57,123 nt of DNA from Eubacterium sp. ER2 (GCF_000765215.1 NZ_JPJE01000041.1:1-57123); one strand, 5' to 3'; positions 44,242 through 52,815 are shown, counted from the stretch's first letter. The notes: generated by a model not told the origin, from the letters alone. Numbers and translations: made by a program.

Positions 44242-45027
44242 CTACACGCTGCCGCCGAACACCGCTTCCTCTGTCAGCCGGACAGCCTCCTCGTCCGGAC
44301 GGCAGGAAAGTTCGTAGACAGGCACAGTCCACAGTAAGGCGTCCAGTGTCTTACAGGCAGCCTCATGTCCCTCCTTGTACCAGGTAGGGAAAAATACACT
44401 GTTCATTACCTCAGAAACCATCTCAAAGCCTGTCAGTCTGCGAATCGAATTTTCAGGACTTTGCTTCAGGATCACCAGCGCCGCCAGTGGTACCTGCCTG
44501 TTCAGACAATAGGGTGAAGATCCGTGCCACGGAGATCCGCAGCCAAGAAAACCATCCTCTTCCTGTTTGACAAACACCATATCCCCATTAATGATCTCGG
44601 CATTTCGGTATTTCATCCACAGTTCAGCCTGCGTTGTTTTCCCAATGCCGGAAGGACCAAGAAACATCATGCCTCTTCCAGATATATCAATCAGGGAGGC
44701 ATGCATTTCTATAGCATGTCGAGTAGATAAATGGGTAAGTATCAATACATTAAGAATCTTATAAACATCAAACTTATTTCCATCAAAAGATGTCACCTTG
44801 GCTCTCGTCCAATCATCATCAACGCCAAGTATACATTCGTTTAATCTCAATATGTTTTTTCCCGGTTGCTCGTCTAAAACTGCAATCCCGTTCTGATAAT
44901 TTTTACACGAAACAATATGTATTTCCAGATCAGATTTACCCTTAGCATTCTGACAAAAAGAAGCCCATTCAGACCATAATTGGTATTCGGACTTTATGGT
45001 TATACTACTTAGGAATTTGTATTCCAT
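44242..45027 (-). CDS. HprK-like serine kinase of module 2
   Basis: 261 residues, the same length as the module 1 copy. Catalytic half: MFLGPSGIGKTTQAELW (P-loop residues 124-132), IINGDMVFV, GSPWHGSSPY, and a shared PVYELSCRPDE near the end. Residues 1-108 are AT-rich in codons and do not align with the paralogue. It starts one base after the peptide gene stop. By analogy with PadeK-type kinases it may phosphorylate Ser/Thr of that peptide, possibly the Thr near its C-terminus. Confidence 0.82.
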   Translation of the reverse strand: MEYKFLSSITIKSEYQLWSEWASFCQNAKGKSDLEIHIVSCKNYQNGIAVLDEQPGKNILRLNECILGVDDDWTRAKVTSFDGNKFDVYKILNVLILTHLSTRHAIEMHASLIDISGRGMMFLGPSGIGKTTQAELWMKYRNAEIINGDMVFVKQEEDGFLGCGSPWHGSSPYCLNRQVPLAALVILKQSPENSIRRLTGFEMVSEVMNSVFFPTWYKEGHEAACKTLDALLWTVPVYELSCRPDEEAVRLTEEAVFGGSV

Positions 45028-45028
45028 C

Positions 45029-45370
45029 TTAACCCACAGTTACGCATCCGTAATAATGGTTGCGAAACGATCCCCAAGCGTCTTTATCTATACTATTCAA
45101 TAATGCTGTAACTTGGTGATATATTATCTCATTAATCTGGGTTTTCTTATCTTCATCAGATAAAGATGAATTTCCTAAAATAGTAGTTATTTTTTCATCA
45201 TTATTAAACTCGGCCCAATCCCCCATTCGTGTTATGCCACCTGTACTATTCCAATATACCTTTATATATGTTTGATGTTCACCTGGAAAATCCGTCGATT
45301 CTCCTGAAAACCCTATATCATCATTAAGTGCCATTGTTACAACTTCACCATTAATTTCTTCGTAAGGCAT
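45029..45370 (-). CDS. Candidate precursor/substrate peptide of module 2
   Basis: 113 residues with an excellent AAGGAGG site (MPYEEINGEVVTM). Acidic, Asn/Thr-rich, with WNSTGGITRMGDW in the middle and a short Cys-containing C-terminus YYGCVTVG. It has only one Cys, so it is not a ranthipeptide-like Cys-rich precursor. It lies between the radical SAM gene and the HprK-like gene, the classic location of a RiPP precursor, and shares TGGIT and the GC-x-T-x-G ending with the module 1 peptide. Not a family I recognise; it might instead be a small chaperone or carrier protein. Confidence 0.6.
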   Translation of the reverse strand: MPYEEINGEVVTMALNDDIGFSGESTDFPGEHQTYIKVYWNSTGGITRMGDWAEFNNDEKITTILGNSSLSDEDKKTQINEIIYHQVTALLNSIDKDAWGSFRNHYYGCVTVG

Positions 45371-45396
45371 TTTAATCCTCCTTTATCACAATCAGT

Positions 45397-46431
45397 CTAT
45401 TTTAATAACTGAAATATCTTTTTACAATAAACATCTTTCACTTTACCAATTCCACCATTATTGCAGGCCAAAGTTGCTATACATCTTCTACATTTATCTT
45501 TTATTTCACATGTATAACATTTTTCCGGCCACCGGATACTTTCACTATACTCCTGCAAAGTTTTCCAGTTTTCTTCAAAACTTTCTTCCAGTGCATCAAT
45601 TTCGGGTCTATTCAAGAATAAGCAGAACCTCATATATCCATCCCATGTAATAACATAGCCAGTTCGGTAAAGATCACAGTATTCACATGGCTTTTTCTCT
45701 GCCTTAAAAACTGGATTCTCATTCCATTCTTTTGATACTTCCCGAGAGCACCCAAGATCGTATGCACTCAAAGCACATTCCCTCACATCTGTATCAGCAC
45801 CTCGCAATGAAGGATAACAGCATGTACTGTAATACCATGCATAATGATGTTGCAAAGCATATCTAAATATATGATCCTTGTCCTCAACATTCTGCTTCAC
45901 AAAGGTTGTCACCAGCTGAATGGGTATCTTTAACTCTCGCAGTTTCCGAATCCCCTCATCTACCCTTGTGAATCCCTGCTCAACCTGGCAGACTTCCCGA
46001 TATACCTCATCATTGGAGCCATAAAGGGTAATCTTTGCTTCATGGGGCGGATACTCATAAAAAAGCTCTTCTACTTTCTCCGTTATGGAATAAGCATTTG
46101 TCTGCAGAGTAATCCGGAATCCCATTTGGGCTAATGCTCTCCAGATAGTTTCAAATTCCGGATGCAGCAGCGGATCTCCGCCAGTGATACATAAGGAAAA
46201 TACTCCTGCTTTCTGCGCCTGTTCTCCCATTCGGACCCACTCTTTGGCGGTCAGTTCTCTTCCTCTACCAACCTTTGGAATTTCATCCGGCTGAAGATGT
46301 ACATAGCACATACGGCAATTCATTCCGCATCTCGGAGTCAGTTCAAAGGTCGCCTGGATCGGACGACACTCCTCAAACGCCTTTTCCTTTATCTGTTGAA
46401 ACAGGCCCTTTCTTTTCCCCGGCTCAGTCAT
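45397..46431 (-). CDS. Radical SAM/SPASM peptide-modifying enzyme
   Basis: 344 residues. The radical SAM cluster motif is C35-G-M-N-C39-R-M-C42 (LTPRCGMNCRMCY), followed by ITGGDPLLHPEF. The C-terminal SPASM domain shows the cysteine series CEYC, WDGYMRFC, CYTC, CRRC, LAC and VYC, ligands for auxiliary Fe-S clusters. SPASM enzymes of this size (PqqE, AlbA, and others) modify ribosomal peptides and usually need a PqqD-like chaperone, here encoded directly upstream with an 8-base overlap. Predicted substrate: the adjacent 113-residue protein. Chemistry unknown. Codon use is more AT-rich than the kinase genes downstream. Confidence 0.9.
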   Translation of the reverse strand: MTEPGKRKGLFQQIKEKAFEECRPIQATFELTPRCGMNCRMCYVHLQPDEIPKVGRGRELTAKEWVRMGEQAQKAGVFSLCITGGDPLLHPEFETIWRALAQMGFRITLQTNAYSITEKVEELFYEYPPHEAKITLYGSNDEVYREVCQVEQGFTRVDEGIRKLRELKIPIQLVTTFVKQNVEDKDHIFRYALQHHYAWYYSTCCYPSLRGADTDVRECALSAYDLGCSREVSKEWNENPVFKAEKKPCEYCDLYRTGYVITWDGYMRFCLFLNRPEIDALEESFEENWKTLQEYSESIRWPEKCYTCEIKDKCRRCIATLACNNGGIGKVKDVYCKKIFQLLK

Positions 46432-46780
46432 GATGCTTCTGCTCCTGCAGTTTCTTTTTCTCCCGTTCTGTCAGCTGAAGCTTGACTGTTCCCAGAATTG
46501 GTTCCGGTTTTCCGGACTCTAACATGAAATTGTTGTCCAGAAGTTCAATAAACTTATGTATATCGTTCCGAAGCCGTTTTTCTGTCACATCTGTATACTC
46601 CTGCAATGCCCTGGCTACAAGAGAATCTTCTGTAAACTCCCCTTCTTCCATCACTTTCCAGATGAATGAGGCCGTGGAACTGATATGCATTGGCTGACAG
46701 ATCTGTGAAAGCCTGCCGACAGGCATAACCAGATATTGTCCGGCTATCTCCCGCAGGATCAGTCCGTCTTTTAGCTTCAC
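46424..46780 (-). CDS. PqqD-like peptide chaperone
   Basis: About 118 residues. The fold marks of PqqD are present: GLILREIAGQYLVMPVG, SSTASFIWKVMEEGEF, and a helical ALQEYTDVTEKRLRNDIHKFIELL. PqqD proteins bind leader peptides and present them to a radical SAM enzyme. A basic 30-residue C-terminal extension (LTEREKKKLQEQKHH) follows. I place the start at the GTG at 46780, ten bases after AAGGGGAG; the open frame runs to a GTG at 46825 without a ribosome site. First gene of module 2. The 220 bases upstream carry only short hairpins. Confidence 0.82.
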   Translation of the reverse strand: MKLKDGLILREIAGQYLVMPVGRLSQICQPMHISSTASFIWKVMEEGEFTEDSLVARALQEYTDVTEKRLRNDIHKFIELLDNNFMLESGKPEPILGTVKLQLTEREKKKLQEQKHHD

Positions 46781-47041
46781 CCTTATCACGCTCCCCTTAT
46801 CTTGTGCACATCCAGCAATTTTCACACTATATTATGTACCTTGGAAATGCCGCGCCTGCAAGGGCTGCCGCAAAAGAGCATAGTGTCCTCCAGGTTCATA
46901 ATGCATATAGTATATATGTCCCTATGTTACCGAACCGTTACCGGCACCACAAATCACTGGAAGTGCCAAAAGGCACATTCCGGGATTGTAAGCGGTCGCC
47001 AGGGGCTCGGACAAGCCCGGACTTTGGCTCGTCGCCAATAC

Positions 47042-47090
47042 AAAAAAACAGGCCCGCCCGGGATCCTTTCCGATCCCCGGGAGAGCCTGT
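47042..47090 (-). terminator. Terminator between the decayed surface protein gene and module 2
   Basis: Arms ACAGGC...CCGGGATC and GATCCCCGGG...GCCTGT form a long, slightly imperfect stem, followed on the minus strand by TTTTTTTG. It insulates module 2 from the genes upstream. Confidence 0.85.
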
Positions 47091-47125
47091 CTCTTAGTCT
47101 GAAATCCTGATGATTTTCTTTTGGT

Positions 47126-47626
47126 TTACCGTTTCAGCCGTCTGCGGAGCAGCAGGGCAAATGCCGCCAGCAAGAGGGCCAGAAGCGCCGAAGCAAGGTA
47201 CAGCATCACAGGGCTGTCATCCCCGGTTCTTGCGCTATCCCCGGCCGCAGAGACCGGTGCGTCCTTGTGGTTCTCAAAGCGGACTTCGCTGATCTCGCCC
47301 GGCAGGATCTCGCCGGCAGCGCAAGGGTGAGGGTGAGCGTCTGCTCCTTTGCAGGCAGACGGTTCTCTGCTTCCTCCTGCGCGGCGCTGATGCGCGCGGT
47401 GTAGTCCGTGAGGGCGTCCGCCTGCCAGGTCCACGCCCCGCCCTCCGGGAGGGAGGTGAGGGTCAGATCCCAGCCAAACGAAGCCTCTTTTCCCTCTGTT
47501 GGCTCCTCATTTTGCGTGCTGATGGCCGGCTGCTCCCCTGCCGGCTCCGCGGCCTGCAGATTTTGCGCTGGCCATGGTCAGGATCATGGCCAGAGCCAGC
47601 AGAAAACTGACCGCACGGGTTTTCAT
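47126..47626 (-). pseudogene. Decayed small wall-anchored surface protein
   Basis: A good ribosome site (GAGAGGAA) and ATG at 47626 begin a clear signal peptide (MKTRAVSFLLALAMILTMAS). A +1 shift then hides the continuation AQNLQAAEPAGEQPAIST, ending in a domain with FGWDLTLTSLPEGGAWTW. A second shift near 47310-47330 leads to AAGEILPGEISEVRF and the C-terminal sorting-type end ARTGDDSPVMLYLASALL plus basic tail RRRLKR. Joined, it would be about 166 residues. No intact frame covers more than 102 codons. It sits 126 bases after the response regulator gene and could have been its co-transcribed target. Confidence 0.75.
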
Positions 47627-47752
47627 ACGATTTCCTCTCAATCTTACCACTCCTTATATGTTCCTCATCATTTTTATGGTTTTTACAATATTTTATGTAT
47701 ATCCATAAAATATTACTGTAAAAACTTTAAAACGTCAACCGTTTCACGCCCG

Positions 47753-48562
47753 CTATCCCTGCATTTCTTCCGCAAAATTCTCCAGTCTCGCGCCGGTCTC
47801 CTCCGCCCAGGAGTACTCCTCCAGGTAGCTGCCGCTGATCTGCCAGGCGCGCAGCGCGTCCCGGTTTCCCTGCAGAAATTCATAATAGTCGCAGTCCATC
47901 TGCCGCACATCGATCTGGCAGGCTCCCCGGCTGCCGGAAAAAAGCGCCTCCGCGCCGTGCTCCGCCAGCACCTGCCGGATCTGCATGACCGCCTTGCGGT
48001 ACAGGTTTTTGACCCGGTCGTCGTAGGCCCGGTTCTCCCACAGCTTGTCCACCGCCTCCTCAATGGTGACGGCGCCGCCCCGGTGATCCACGCACAGAGC
48101 CAGCAGCTCCTTGGCCTTGGCGTTGGGGAAATACACCGCCTCCCCGTCGATAAACACATCAAACCGGCCGAAGGTGCGCGCGTAGACCCGCTTTTTCTGC
48201 CGCGCGGCAAGAAGCCTCGCCCGCTCCAGGGCCTCTGTGATGTCCTGCTTATTGTAGGGCTTGGTCAGGTAGTAGTCCGCCTTCACCTTCAGGGCGTCCA
48301 GGGTGTACTGCTCGTAGCCCGTCAGGAAGATCACCACCAGGTCCGGCCGGATCTCCCGCAGCTTCTCCGCCAGGGCAAGGCCGTTCATCCCCGGCATGGC
48401 AATATCCAGGAAGGCCGCCTCCACCGGGTGCTCCTGCACGTACGCCAGGGCATCCACAGGATTGGTAAATGCCCCCGCCACCTCGACGCCCGGCATGTCT
48501 TCTGTCTCCATCTCAAACTGGCGCAGGGCCAGCCTCTCATCATCCACGATTATGACTCGCAT
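47753..48562 (-). CDS. Response regulator with SARP-like winged-helix output domain
   Basis: 269 residues. The receiver domain (MRVIIVDDERLALRQ, phosphoacceptor Asp in AAFLDIAMPGMNG, Lys in YYLTKPYNK) is followed by a winged-helix output domain from about residue 130: YARTFGRFDVFIDGEAVYFPN, AKAKELLALCVDHRGGAV, TIEEAVDKLWEN, the layout of SARP/OmpR-like regulators. The gene overlaps the histidine kinase gene by 13 bases and has AAAGGAAG before the ATG. Likely controls nearby envelope genes; targets unknown. Confidence 0.9.
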   Translation of the reverse strand: MRVIIVDDERLALRQFEMETEDMPGVEVAGAFTNPVDALAYVQEHPVEAAFLDIAMPGMNGLALAEKLREIRPDLVVIFLTGYEQYTLDALKVKADYYLTKPYNKQDITEALERARLLAARQKKRVYARTFGRFDVFIDGEAVYFPNAKAKELLALCVDHRGGAVTIEEAVDKLWENRAYDDRVKNLYRKAVMQIRQVLAEHGAEALFSGSRGACQIDVRQMDCDYYEFLQGNRDALRAWQISGSYLEEYSWAEETGARLENFAEEMQG

Positions 48563-50361
48563 GTATCTTCGCTTCCTTTCTCTGCCGTGCCTTCTGTCTT
48601 CGGAAATCTGACTGTCACCAGGGTCCCCTTCCCCGGCCGGCTTGCAACCGCAAGGGAACCGCCGGCCAGCTCCTCCACCCGGAACCGGATGTTGGCAAGG
48701 CCGATGTGGGTGTATTTATGTTCCGCCCCGCCCCAGGCCTGCCTCTGCTCCAGCTCTTCCGGGTCAAAGCCCACGCCGTCGTCCTCTACTTCCACCACGT
48801 AGGCATCCGCCTCCTCCCGGCTGCGGATCGTCACCGTGCCGCCCTCCACCCGGGTGCAGATGCCGTGCTTCACTGCATTTTCCACCAGGGGCTGCACCGA
48901 CAGGGGCGGCACCAGGAAGCTCTTCGCCCGGATATCCGTCGCCACCTGCAGCCGCTCCTCAAACCGGATCTTCTCGATGTTGAGATAGGCCTCGATGTGG
49001 CGCAGTTCCCGGGAAAAGGGGATCTGGGCCTCTGCGCCCATGTTATCCAGATTGGATCTTAAATAGGTGGAAAAATCATACACCGTCTGCTGCGCTTTGT
49101 CCGGGTCCACCTTGATCAGCGTCCGGATCGAGTTCAGCGCATTGTAGATAAAATGGGGTTTGATCTGGCTGGCCATCAGCTCCGCCCGGCTCATCTTAAG
49201 CAGGCGGGTCAGCTCCTTGTTATCCCGCACTTTCTGCATAAATGTGGTGAGGATGATCCGCAGCTGGTTCAGGGCGTACAGAAGGATTGCCAGGCGGCCG
49301 GCAAACCCGATCCGCTCCGCGCTTCCGTAGGTCCCCGCCGCGTCCGCCACCGTCACAGCCACCGCGATCACAAGGCATGCCAGCTCGGACCGGATATGGT
49401 CGCCTTCCTTCCGCCTCACCGCCGCAATGTGGACCGCCAGAGCGTACAGAAGAGACGCGCCCGCTGCCACCGCCGTCACCGGCCCCAGGGTCACAAGGTC
49501 CGGGCCGCCGGCCAGACTGGACAGAAGGGCCGCCGCCGCGTACGCGAGAGTCAGGTAAAAGAGCCCCTTCGTCCCTTTTCCCCAGATCCCCGGCCATCTC
49601 TCATAGAGGTAGGCCGCAAGAAACGCCGGAAAGGCAAGGGCCGACAGAGCCGAGAAATAATACCAGGCCTCCAGCCCCACCATGCCGGACGGAAGCCCCG
49701 CTCCCCCGGCCAGCCAGAAGGCCAGGCACAAAAGCATGATCCCCAGGTTCTTGTGCCAGCTGTACAGCCGGTACCGCCTGCCAAGGAGCGAGATCAGAAG
49801 GATCACGACGCCGGACAGGCCGATCAGGGAGCTGGCTCTGGAGAGCTTCGTCTGTTTGGAAATGATGGTTGTCACCATGTCGTCAAAGTCGCCGTAAAAG
49901 ACCTGGCCGATGGCACCGCCGCAGAAGCGGTACGGCGAACGGATCACAATCCGGATCTCTTTCCCTGCGTCCTCAGGGCCAAGCCGCACAAAATTCCAGG
50001 CGTTGGTGATCTTCACGCCTATGAGTTTCTCCTCCGGGAACTCATAGGCCAGCCGGTCCCCCACATACACCCGGACGTACTGCATCCGCGTGCGGAACAC
50101 GACCGCAGAATCTTCGTCCGCATCCGCCGGGATCTTTTTCGTGTATTCTACTTCCGCGCCCCGGGGCACATCCAGCTTCGCCGGCAGCGGGCCCGCGCCT
50201 TCCATCTGTCCGCACCGGTAGGTCCAGTCCCCGCCGAACACTTCCATCTGCCTGCTGCTGAAGAGGTCCTGCCGGGTGGCAAAGAGAAGGAGCAGCAGGA
50301 ATGCGGCCAGCAAAAGCGCCGCCACGCCCCCGGATATCCATTGTATTTTTCTGTCTTTCAT
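48550..50361 (-). CDS. LytS-like sensor histidine kinase with 7-TM sensory module
   Basis: 603 residues from the ATG at 50361 (CAGGAGAA site); 51 further open codons upstream are rejected. One N-terminal helix, an extracellular beta-rich domain of about 150 residues (FGGDWTYRCG, VYVGDRLAYEF; 7TMR-DISM-like), then seven membrane helices. The cytoplasmic part is a His_kinase (PF06580-type) domain with the phosphoacceptor His in QIKPHFIYNALN and a HATPase domain with VENAVKHGIC, VEDDGVGFD and HIGLANIRFR. Signal unknown; carbohydrate-like ligands are common for this sensor type. Confidence 0.92.
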   Translation of the reverse strand: MKDRKIQWISGGVAALLLAAFLLLLLFATRQDLFSSRQMEVFGGDWTYRCGQMEGAGPLPAKLDVPRGAEVEYTKKIPADADEDSAVVFRTRMQYVRVYVGDRLAYEFPEEKLIGVKITNAWNFVRLGPEDAGKEIRIVIRSPYRFCGGAIGQVFYGDFDDMVTTIISKQTKLSRASSLIGLSGVVILLISLLGRRYRLYSWHKNLGIMLLCLAFWLAGGAGLPSGMVGLEAWYYFSALSALAFPAFLAAYLYERWPGIWGKGTKGLFYLTLAYAAAALLSSLAGGPDLVTLGPVTAVAAGASLLYALAVHIAAVRRKEGDHIRSELACLVIAVAVTVADAAGTYGSAERIGFAGRLAILLYALNQLRIILTTFMQKVRDNKELTRLLKMSRAELMASQIKPHFIYNALNSIRTLIKVDPDKAQQTVYDFSTYLRSNLDNMGAEAQIPFSRELRHIEAYLNIEKIRFEERLQVATDIRAKSFLVPPLSVQPLVENAVKHGICTRVEGGTVTIRSREEADAYVVEVEDDGVGFDPEELEQRQAWGGAEHKYTHIGLANIRFRVEELAGGSLAVASRPGKGTLVTVRFPKTEGTAEKGSEDTCES

Positions 50362-50417
50362 GCTGTGTTCTCCTGTGTATCTGAATGAATAGGAAATGCT
50401 GCTTTTACAGGCCTCTT

Positions 50418-51623
50418 TTACAGGCCAATCTTTTTCAGCAGACGGTACTGCATCTTCGCCTCTTCCAGGCTCCCACTCCGGTCGATCCCCCGGAATGCCG
50501 CCCGGATCTTCCACCGGTTCGCAAGGCCGATCCGCCAGCGCTTCACCCAGGCGAGCGGCAGCAGCGCCGGATGCCGCTCCAGCGCGGGAAGGAAGTAGAT
50601 CATGTGCTTCTTCTTCGGGAAGGCGATCCGCCAGAGGGCTTTCGCCCGGATCAGGAACGACGCCTTTTCCGTCCGGCCGCTGATCCCGCTTCGCAGCCTG
50701 CGGATGCTTTCATCCCGCTCAAACCCGAAGATCCCACCCGTCATGATATAGTATTTCAGCTCTTCCAGCGTCCCCGGATCCACCTGTGAAACCGCCGGAT
50801 CTATCTGTTCCGGGATCCCGAACCACGCCCCGGAAGCCTGCAGGACGGTTGCTGCGAACCGGTCCATCCGAAGCTTCGCCAGCTGCTCCCGGATATAGCC
50901 CCAGTCCATCTGCTCCCGGTACGCTTTCAGGAAGAGCGCCAGATCCATCACCATCCGGATCCCTGCGCCGCTGCTGTTCAGATGCTTGGCCAGGTGAAAG
51001 CACAGGAAGACAAAATGATCCTCCGGCGAAAAGAAGCGTCTGCTCCCCTCCCCCGGGACCAGCCGGGAGAAGGCCCCCGCAAAATATCCCTCATAATCCA
51101 CCTTGTTCCAGTACGTGCCAAAGGCAAGCCTCCGGTGGACTTCATAGGAAAAGCGGTCCTTCTTCAACACCCACACAGCGCTTCCGCCCTCCTCTTTCCG
51201 GTAGCCCAGCTCCCGCAGGACCGCCGCCGTCCGCGCCATATCCTCATCTCTTACCAGCACGTCCACGTCCCCCATGGTGCGCAGTTCCGGCGTCGGATAG
51301 AGGTCCCGCAGCTCGCAGCCCTTGAAAAAGGCATAGGGCACCTGTGCCTCCTCCATCCGGGCGGCAAACGCCTTCACCTCTTCCTCCAGCAGCACAGAGC
51401 GGTACACGGTGGCCATGTAGACCTCCTGGAATGTCCGGTATACGTCCTCTTTTTTCTGCTCCTTCAAAACCGGCAGCAGCATCGCAGCCGCGATGCCGGC
51501 CACGTTGTGCTTCTGCGCCGTCTCGTACAGCGCCTCCAGGGAGACGTCCGGGAGGCAGCGCACGCTCCTTCCGTTCACGAAATCCGCCAGGATCTCCACT
51601 AATATCTGATCTTCTCGTCTCAT
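50418..51623 (-). CDS. Nucleotidyltransferase-family protein (NTP_transf_5-like)
   Basis: 401 residues. The core shows YAFFKGCELRDLYPTPELRTMGDVDVLV, here the KG...R.MGDxDxLV signature of this family, and later YEVHRRLAFG, FSPEDHFVFLCFHLAKH and GAGIRMVMDLALFL. Proteins of this type occur beside HprK-related kinases and PqqD-like proteins in polysaccharide loci and in some lasso-peptide loci, so it may be part of the module 2 pathway although the two-component genes separate them. Nucleotide and acceptor unknown. Start ATG 51623 with AAGAGTGG upstream. Confidence 0.82.
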   Translation of the reverse strand: MRREDQILVEILADFVNGRSVRCLPDVSLEALYETAQKHNVAGIAAAMLLPVLKEQKKEDVYRTFQEVYMATVYRSVLLEEEVKAFAARMEEAQVPYAFFKGCELRDLYPTPELRTMGDVDVLVRDEDMARTAAVLRELGYRKEEGGSAVWVLKKDRFSYEVHRRLAFGTYWNKVDYEGYFAGAFSRLVPGEGSRRFFSPEDHFVFLCFHLAKHLNSSGAGIRMVMDLALFLKAYREQMDWGYIREQLAKLRMDRFAATVLQASGAWFGIPEQIDPAVSQVDPGTLEELKYYIMTGGIFGFERDESIRRLRSGISGRTEKASFLIRAKALWRIAFPKKKHMIYFLPALERHPALLPLAWVKRWRIGLANRWKIRAAFRGIDRSGSLEEAKMQYRLLKKIGL

Positions 51624-51788
51624 ACTTCCACTCTTTTATCTTGAATCGTTCTCATTTCTTCTTACAGGACATAACTTCCTGTTTATTATGATACCCCAAA
51701 TCCGCCCCTGTAGCAATGGCCCGCCAGGACAAAAAAATGCATGTCTGCCGCGACATGCACTTTTAGATGATCTAAGATTCTTCTTTCG

Positions 51789-52625
51789 TCAGTTCGCCGG
51801 CTTCGCTCCCGCCAGCCAGCTCTTCACCTGTTCCAGGCTCTCGCCCACTGCGCCGGCGATCTTCCTGCCCTGCTCTTCGCCAATCTTCCGGCCATATTCT
51901 TCGCCGATCTTCCGACCTTGCTCTTCGCCGATCTTCCGGCCACGTTCCATGATCCTCTCTGATACTTCACACATGATATCCACGCCTCCTTCTTCCCGTT
52001 TCAGATAGCGCACCCGCTTCGATAATTCTCCCTCACTGTCGTCATCCGGATCCGCCGTCTTAAAATATTTCATCAGCTTGGCAACCCGGGATCCGTCGTC
52101 TGCCGCTGCATTCACAAAAAAGATATGGACTCCGTCGTCGTACGGAAGCCCTGTGCCGCCAAGTTCCTTCTCTATCGGGTAGATCGCCTTTCCGCAGTGA
52201 TATATGTCTCTTTCGCTGATGTAAAAGTGGATCCTGTCCGGCAGGGACTCATACTTCATCCCTTTTGCCAGGAACTCTGCATCTATCAGCGATCCGTTGT
52301 ACCGGATCCTTTTCGGCGGATCGATCTCGTCTTTCCGCTGGATCTCGATGTGGTACAACTTCCCTCTCCCTGTCTCCGCCAGCACATCAAGCCGCACGGA
52401 GTGGGTCTTGATCCGGGAGATGGTATACTGCGTCCGCACCTCCTTTACCTTCAGGTCGTCGATGCCTGTCAGGATCCGGAGTATATGCTGGCACGCCGGA
52501 ACGTCTTTCAGCGCCACGGACATGAACACATCACTCAGGAGATTGAACGACTGGATCTCCCGGATCCGCTCCTCCCTGGAAAGGATGTGCTCCCTTTCCG
52601 GTCCCGTCCTGTCTGCATTTACCAT
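51789..52625 (-). CDS. PD-(D/E)XK nuclease-family transposase (Rpn-type)
   Basis: 278 residues from the ATG at 52625 (AGGAGG eight bases before). N-terminal FNLLSDVFMSVALKDVPACQHILRIL, then the nuclease core with Asp in RLDVLAETGRGKLYHIEIQ and Glu/Gln in the same stretch, RIRYNGSLIDAEFL and ISERDIY. The C-terminus has tandem octapeptides GRKIGEEQ and ends LEQVKSWLAGAKPAN. Members promote recombination or are putative transposases. Compared with the fragment at 55060-55386 it lacks the linker with LTPEQ, probably by slippage in the repeats. Confidence 0.85.
   Translation of the reverse strand: MVNADRTGPEREHILSREERIREIQSFNLLSDVFMSVALKDVPACQHILRILTGIDDLKVKEVRTQYTISRIKTHSVRLDVLAETGRGKLYHIEIQRKDEIDPPKRIRYNGSLIDAEFLAKGMKYESLPDRIHFYISERDIYHCGKAIYPIEKELGGTGLPYDDGVHIFFVNAAADDGSRVAKLMKYFKTADPDDDSEGELSKRVRYLKREEGGVDIMCEVSERIMERGRKIGEEQGRKIGEEYGRKIGEEQGRKIAGAVGESLEQVKSWLAGAKPAN
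51858..51948. repeat. 24-bp tandem repeat inside the Rpn-type gene
   Basis: Three full 24-base units (51858-51881, 51882-51905, 51906-51929) and a partial fourth, each encoding GRKIGEEQ or a variant. The in-frame length means copy number can change without breaking the gene. Confidence 0.85.
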
Positions 52626-52725
52626 ACGCACAGCCTCCTTTTCAAAATAGAGTGCAAAGAGACTGCACTGTCCGCCTTCCTGCTAAAGCCGCATCCGCCA
52701 ATCTCTCTGCTGATAATAGGGAATT

Positions 52726-52815
52726 AAAAGCATTGAGATTTTCCTGAATGTAATAGAAAAACAGATGCAGCTAATGCTGCGTTAGAATCAGACATGCCGG
52801 AAACATAATGCTTTT
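52726..52815. repeat. Conserved inverted-repeat leader of an Rpn locus, copy C
   Basis: Arms AAAAGCATT (52726-52734) and AATGCTTTT (52807-52815), with GAGATTT next to the left arm and CCGGAAACAT next to the right arm, matching copies A and B. It lies in the 300-base gap between the Rpn-type gene and the divergent TIR gene, which holds no gene I can support. Confidence 0.6.

Noticed and set aside
37870-46780. Lasso-peptide cluster
   Set aside because: HprK-like kinase, nucleotidyltransferase and exporter fit, but there is no asparagine-synthetase-like cyclase or transglutaminase-like leader peptidase.
46804-47097. Plus-strand ORFs of about 100 codons upstream of the PqqD-like gene
   Set aside because: No ribosome site, odd composition, and they run into the terminator hairpin; the stretch is better read as a non-coding leader with short hairpins.
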